A stretch of DNA of 64,000 bases from Herbaspirillum sp. ST 5-3 (GTDB lineage Bacteria > Pseudomonadota > Gammaproteobacteria > Burkholderiales > Burkholderiaceae_D): assembly GCF_004804275.1 (NCBI RefSeq), contig NZ_STGI01000003.1, forward strand, positions 434,001 through 498,000, written 5' to 3'. A program made the translations under genes and the position numbers. The notes under the pieces were generated by a model that did no database searches, was not told where the DNA came from, and was given only the letters and a program-made list of their open reading frames with translations. Below, in pieces: positions 60,464 to 64,000 of the stretch. Every line of letters begins with the position of its first letter. Positions within the stretch are counted from its first letter, which is position 1.

Positions 60464-62542
60464 ATGACACGTCAATCACAATTTGCATTTCCCCTTGCGG
60501 CCATGGCGGTGGCGCTGCTGGCGGTTTTCGGGCCGGCGCACGCGCAGCAGAACCGCGATCTTGCATGGCTCACCAAGCCTTCCAGCACGATGTCGATCGG
60601 CGCCGGCTATCTGTCGGGCGATGCACCGAATTTCGGTCGCTATACCGGATTGCGCGAGGAGGGCGCCTACGGCCTGCTCAACATCGACATCAACAAGCTC
60701 GATACCACGACCGGCACCTGGACCAGGTTCAAGGGCGGCAATCTCGGACTGGAAAACCGCGACTTGCGCTTCCAGCATGAGCGCCAGGGTGACTGGGGAT
60801 ATACGATCGACTACAGCGAGACGCCGCGCTTCGAGCCTTATACAGTGAATACCGCGGTGACCGGCATCGGTACACCCAACCTGGTGATTCCGACATCCGC
60901 CGCGGCAGTCGAGGTTCCGACGCAACTGAAGATGAAGCGCGAGTCGCTCGGCATGGGATTCACCAAGCAGTTGGGCCGGGGTTTTGACCTGCAAGTCCGT
61001 GCGCGCAATGAGGAAAAGGACGGCTCGCGTATTTTCGGACGCGGCGCAGGAACCAATGCCTTCGAGTTCACGCCGGAGCCGATCCACTCGACCACGCGTG
61101 AGCTGGAAGCGATCCTGGGTTATGCGGACAAGAAGCTGCAGGTCTCCGGCATTTATTACGGCACCGCCTACGACAACCGCAATCCGGCGTTGAGATTGAC
61201 CGGTGGGGGCAGCGCATTGGCCAGCTTCAATCCGATAGGACTGCCGCCGGATTCGCAATCGCACCAACTCGCGCTGGACGGCGGCTACAACTTCAGTCCG
61301 ACTACGCGCGGCACCTTCAAGCTTGCCTATACGCGGGCAACGCAGAATGATGATTTCATCACCGGCGTGACGCTTGCCAATGGCATCAATGCGGTCGACA
61401 ACCTGCACGGGCGCATGGACACCACGCAATTGCAGTTCGGTGTGACGGCGCTGCCGATGCCGAAGCTGTCCGTGCTTGCCGACGTGCGCTACGAGGACCG
61501 CGAGGACAAGACGCCGGTCCGTCTCTACACGCAAGCCGGCGTGTCGCCGACCTCCACCTATACCGGCCTGTACGAGCCGCACTCACTCAAGTCGACCACC
61601 GGCAAGCTGGAAGCAACTTATCAGTTGCCGAAGGCGATACGCATGACGGCCGGTATCGACTACGTCCAAAAGGACCGCACTGCGCCTGTCATTCGCGCGG
61701 TCAGCTTCCGCGACCGGACGACGGAGACGTCATACCGTCTTGGCTTCAAGCGCACCATCTCGGAGACGGTGAGCGGCGCCGTGACCTACGTCCACAGCGA
61801 TCGCACCGGTTCGGATTTTCAGACCAACGTCCTCAACTGCGGCAGCGTGACATGCACAAGCGGCACGACCGTCAGCTCGGCATTCAATCTCATTGCCCCG
61901 CTGAATCTGGCTGATCGCCAGCGCGACAAGCTGCGGCTGTCGATGAATTGGCAGGCCAGCGAAGCGTTGGCGGTGCAATTCATGGCCGACCAGACATGGG
62001 ACGATTACGCGAGCCGTACCGCCGATGATTTCGGCCTGCGCGACGGCGGGTCGAAGAATTATTCGATCGATGCGTCGTACGCATTCTCGGATGAATGGCA
62101 GGGCAGCGCATGGTTCTCGAAGAACGATACCAGCGCCAATCGCGCCACCCGCACGACGCCCACCACGCCATGGTCGTCCACCTTGCTGAACAACGCCAAT
62201 TCCATCGGCATCGGCCTGCGCGGCAATCCGACCTCCAGGCTGGAAATCGGCATGGACCTGAGTCATTCGGAAATCGCGGATATCTACCGCTTGCAGGCGC
62301 TTGCCGGCGCGGCGGTCAGTTCCCTGCCGGACGTGTACACGCGGCAGAGCAACGTGAAGCTGTATGCGATCTATGCGCTGCAGAAGAATACGAGCATCCG
62401 CTTCGACTTCGTTCATGACCGCTACAGCACCAACGACTGGTCCTGGTCGAGCTGGGCGTACAGCGACGGCACCACCTTGACGCAAAGGCCGCAGCAGGAT
62501 GTCAACTTCCTCGGGGTGACTTATATCTACCGGTTCCAGTAA
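60464..62542 (+). CDS. MtrB/PioB-family outer-membrane barrel, second copy
   Basis: 692 aa with a signal peptide (AMAVALLAVFGPAHA). It has the same strand-loop pattern as the first copy: MSIGAGYLSGDAPNFGRYTG near the start, LALDGGYNFSPTTRGTFKL in the middle, and the C-terminal QQDVNFLGVTYIYRFQ ending in an aromatic residue. It is about 140 residues shorter than the first barrel, so it may have fewer or shorter extracellular loops. ATG 60464 is preferred over 60458 because AGGAG lies at the right distance. It should pair with the second decaheme protein. Confidence 0.92.
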   Translation: MTRQSQFAFPLAAMAVALLAVFGPAHAQQNRDLAWLTKPSSTMSIGAGYLSGDAPNFGRYTGLREEGAYGLLNIDINKLDTTTGTWTRFKGGNLGLENRDLRFQHERQGDWGYTIDYSETPRFEPYTVNTAVTGIGTPNLVIPTSAAAVEVPTQLKMKRESLGMGFTKQLGRGFDLQVRARNEEKDGSRIFGRGAGTNAFEFTPEPIHSTTRELEAILGYADKKLQVSGIYYGTAYDNRNPALRLTGGGSALASFNPIGLPPDSQSHQLALDGGYNFSPTTRGTFKLAYTRATQNDDFITGVTLANGINAVDNLHGRMDTTQLQFGVTALPMPKLSVLADVRYEDREDKTPVRLYTQAGVSPTSTYTGLYEPHSLKSTTGKLEATYQLPKAIRMTAGIDYVQKDRTAPVIRAVSFRDRTTETSYRLGFKRTISETVSGAVTYVHSDRTGSDFQTNVLNCGSVTCTSGTTVSSAFNLIAPLNLADRQRDKLRLSMNWQASEALAVQFMADQTWDDYASRTADDFGLRDGGSKNYSIDASYAFSDEWQGSAWFSKNDTSANRATRTTPTTPWSSTLLNNANSIGIGLRGNPTSRLEIGMDLSHSEIADIYRLQALAGAAVSSLPDVYTRQSNVKLYAIYALQKNTSIRFDFVHDRYSTNDWSWSSWAYSDGTTLTQRPQQDVNFLGVTYIYRFQ

Positions 62543-62585
62543 ATCGCTGTAATGACGTTTTAGTCGGCCGCAGAGGCCGATTTCA

Positions 62586-62617
62586 AGCGGGGCGCGCGAG
62601 CAGCTCCGCTTTTTTTC
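62586..62617 (+). terminator. Intrinsic terminator after the second barrel gene
   Basis: AGCGGGG and CTCCGCT form a 7-bp stem with one G-T pair, around an 11-nt loop or so, followed by seven T residues. Confidence 0.7.
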
Positions 62618-62999
62618 TGCGCATGCCGCTTCGATGCAGTGCACAAGAAAAGCTGGTACACCCTTTGCATACTATGTCCTACAAGGCGTCCGAATGTGCC
62701 GGTCAGCTGATTGAGTGACCGCAGTGATCGGCATGTTTCGCGGAGTTTGCGGGGGAAGACCAAGGCAGACCGGCGCCGCCGAAGAAGCAAGCGATTCTCG
62801 ATTCTCGGGTTCTGTCTCGAAACTGAGAACCGGGTCGCGCAGCAAATGGAATGTGGGAGGACGGTCCTGCCGAATGCCATGCTCGTCATGGAAACCCGGA
62901 CAGGACCCGAGAGCCAGGACGAATTACGCGGAAGCGACACAGGGAGGCAAGACCTGTATCGAATGCACTTCTTGCCAGATGACTATAAGGAACCTGGAG
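62618..62999. other. Intergenic region upstream of rquA, nothing recognised
   Basis: About 380 bases after the terminator. No supported gene, RNA or repeat; the rquA promoter probably lies here. Confidence 0.45.
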
Positions 63000-63752
63000 A
63001 TGAATAACCTGATATCCGAGCACGGCATCACGCCGCAGTTTGATCATTCCGCACCGATTGCATTCGACGAGACCACGATTCGCATCACGGTTCCGGCCTA
63101 CCTGCAAAAGATCTACTGGTGGGCCTACGTGCATCCGAATGCCGTGAAGGTGTTCGAACGCGAATGGCTGGTCAACCTGATCCTGTTCGGAAATTACTCC
63201 GCGCTGCGCGACAAGGCGCTCGACGAGATCGGCCACGATGCGAAGGGCAGCACGCTGCAGGTCGCCTGCGCCTATGGCGATCTCACGCCGCGTCTGCGCG
63301 AACGCATCGCTGACGATGGAAAGCTGCACGTGATCGACGTACTGCCCATTCAGCTCGAGAACCTGAAGCGCAAGTTGCCTGCCGACATGCGCGTGTCCCT
63401 GATCCAGCGCGATTCCGCCGCGCTCGGTTTTGCCGACGCCAGCTACGAACGCGTGCTGGTGTTCTTCCTGCTGCATGAACAGCCGGAGGATGTGCGGCGC
63501 CGTACGCTGGCCGAGGCCTGCCGCGTGGTGAAGCCTGGCGGGAAGGTCATCGTGGTCGACTATCACCGGCCGGACAGCTGGAATCCGGTTCGCCATCCGC
63601 TGCGCGCCTTGCTCAGGCGCCTGGAACCGTATGCGGACGATCTGTGGAACAACGAGATTCAAACCTATCTGCCGCATGACGTACAGTTTTCCGGCATGCA
63701 GAAGGAAACCTACTTCGGCGGCCTGTACCAGAAGGTGGTGCTGACCCGCTGA
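63000..63752 (+). CDS. rquA: Rhodoquinone biosynthesis methyltransferase-like protein RquA
   Basis: About 250 aa of a class I methyltransferase fold. The sequence VPAYLQKIYWWAYVHPNAVK, LVNLILFGNYSALRD, VACAYGDLTPRLRERI, PIQLENLKRKLPADMRV and VKPGGKVIVVDYHRP, with the ending YFGGLYQKVVLTR, is the pattern I know from RquA. In RquA the usual SAM motif (D-x-G-x-G-x-G) is replaced by V-A-C-x-Y-G, as here. RquA converts ubiquinone to rhodoquinone, a low-potential carrier used in fumarate reduction. ATG 63000 sits after AAGGAACCTGGAG. Its place next to the electron-transfer modules suggests use under low oxygen. Confidence 0.8.
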   Translation: MNNLISEHGITPQFDHSAPIAFDETTIRITVPAYLQKIYWWAYVHPNAVKVFEREWLVNLILFGNYSALRDKALDEIGHDAKGSTLQVACAYGDLTPRLRERIADDGKLHVIDVLPIQLENLKRKLPADMRVSLIQRDSAALGFADASYERVLVFFLLHEQPEDVRRRTLAEACRVVKPGGKVIVVDYHRPDSWNPVRHPLRALLRRLEPYADDLWNNEIQTYLPHDVQFSGMQKETYFGGLYQKVVLTR

Positions 63753-63847
63753 TGTCTGCAAGGGCATTCTTTGAATGCCAAACCAACAGAGGGCGGCGCA
63801 AGGAGGCGTCGCCCTCTGAAATAACCAAGAATTCCGGAGTAAAAGAA

Positions 63848-64000
63848 GTGAAGCGCGAATGGAGTTTCAATCCCGCGCATCTGTCCGCCGCGGTGATTAC
63901 GCTCGTCGTGTCGTTCGCGCCGTTGACGGCTGCAGGGGTCGATGCCGATGCCGCCGAATCGTTGGCGCGGCGCGAGAGCTGCCTGAAATGCCATGGCATC
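63848..64000 (+). CDS. Monoheme cytochrome c, 3' end outside window
   Basis: GTG at 63848 with GGAG eight bases upstream opens a frame that runs to the right edge. The visible 51 residues are a signal peptide (SAAVITLVVSFAPLTAAG) and the start of a mature protein, ESLARRESCLKCHGI, with one haem site, CLKCH. It closely resembles the small cytochrome at 59075 (ARQEGCLRCHGV). It probably begins a further small cytochrome gene or a third electron-transfer module beyond the window. Confidence 0.8.
   Translation, partial: MKREWSFNPAHLSAAVITLVVSFAPLTAAGVDADAAESLARRESCLKCHGI

Noticed and set aside
1-64000. CRISPR array, rRNA or tRNA genes
   Set aside because: No regularly spaced short direct repeats, no rRNA-like sequence and no convincing tRNA cloverleaf were seen on reading.

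Overview
The window looks like chromosomal DNA of a GC-rich betaproteobacterium, most probably Oxalobacteraceae/Burkholderiales. The grounds are codon use, a ccmABCDEFGHI operon, a MaoC-Pta fusion next to ackA, an intracellular PHA depolymerase, and the protein families seen. The genus is inference only.

Region 1 (1-14 kb) is accessory DNA. It holds the 3' part of a PAS-GGDEF protein, an IS66-family element, an IS1182-family element whose transposase has an amber codon at position 4, a LytS/LytTR-type two-component pair, an acyltransferase, a leucine-carboxyl-methyltransferase-like protein, a broken tyrosine recombinase, a 288-bp multi-arm palindromic element and a PAS-GGDEF-EAL protein.

Region 2 (14-36 kb) is the most unusual part. 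Six short, cysteine-free, Asn-rich peptides share an N-terminal leader of the form I-x-I-(K/H)-D-L-x4-(E/T)-L-D ending in a double glycine. They lie among a PP2C phosphatase, two membrane-anchored Ser/Thr kinases (one with C-terminal MORN repeats), a caspase-like/FGE-sulfatase fusion, two DUF4399-like periplasmic proteins and periplasmic Cu/Zn SOD. A tightly coupled four-gene operon follows: FHA-GAF-HD-GYP, a NodT/TolC-type outer-membrane factor, a double-FHA membrane protein and an HlyD-type membrane fusion protein. My reading (inference) is a phospho-regulated export or surface-assembly system for GG-leader peptides. No ABC transporter or C39 peptidase is visible, so that part is missing or encoded elsewhere. 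Part of the peptide block (about 0.7 kb, with a sigma54-like promoter) is duplicated.

Region 3 (36-45 kb) is ordinary: universal stress and CBS proteins, a chemoreceptor, PhaZ, a putative Na+/H+ antiporter, AckA, and MaoC-Pta.

Region 4 (45-64 kb) serves low-oxygen electron transfer. It contains a hemerythrin, a triheme cytochrome, a Crp/Fnr regulator without the FNR cysteine cluster, the complete cytochrome c maturation operon, two MtrA/MtrB-type (decaheme cytochrome plus outer-membrane barrel) modules, small monoheme cytochromes and a likely rhodoquinone biosynthesis methyltransferase (RquA). Three FNR-type boxes, one of them a perfect TTGAT-N4-ATCAA, lie in front of these genes. Together they read as an oxygen-controlled extracellular electron transfer locus with its own haem-attachment machinery and possibly a low-potential quinone. 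No rRNA, tRNA or CRISPR array was seen.
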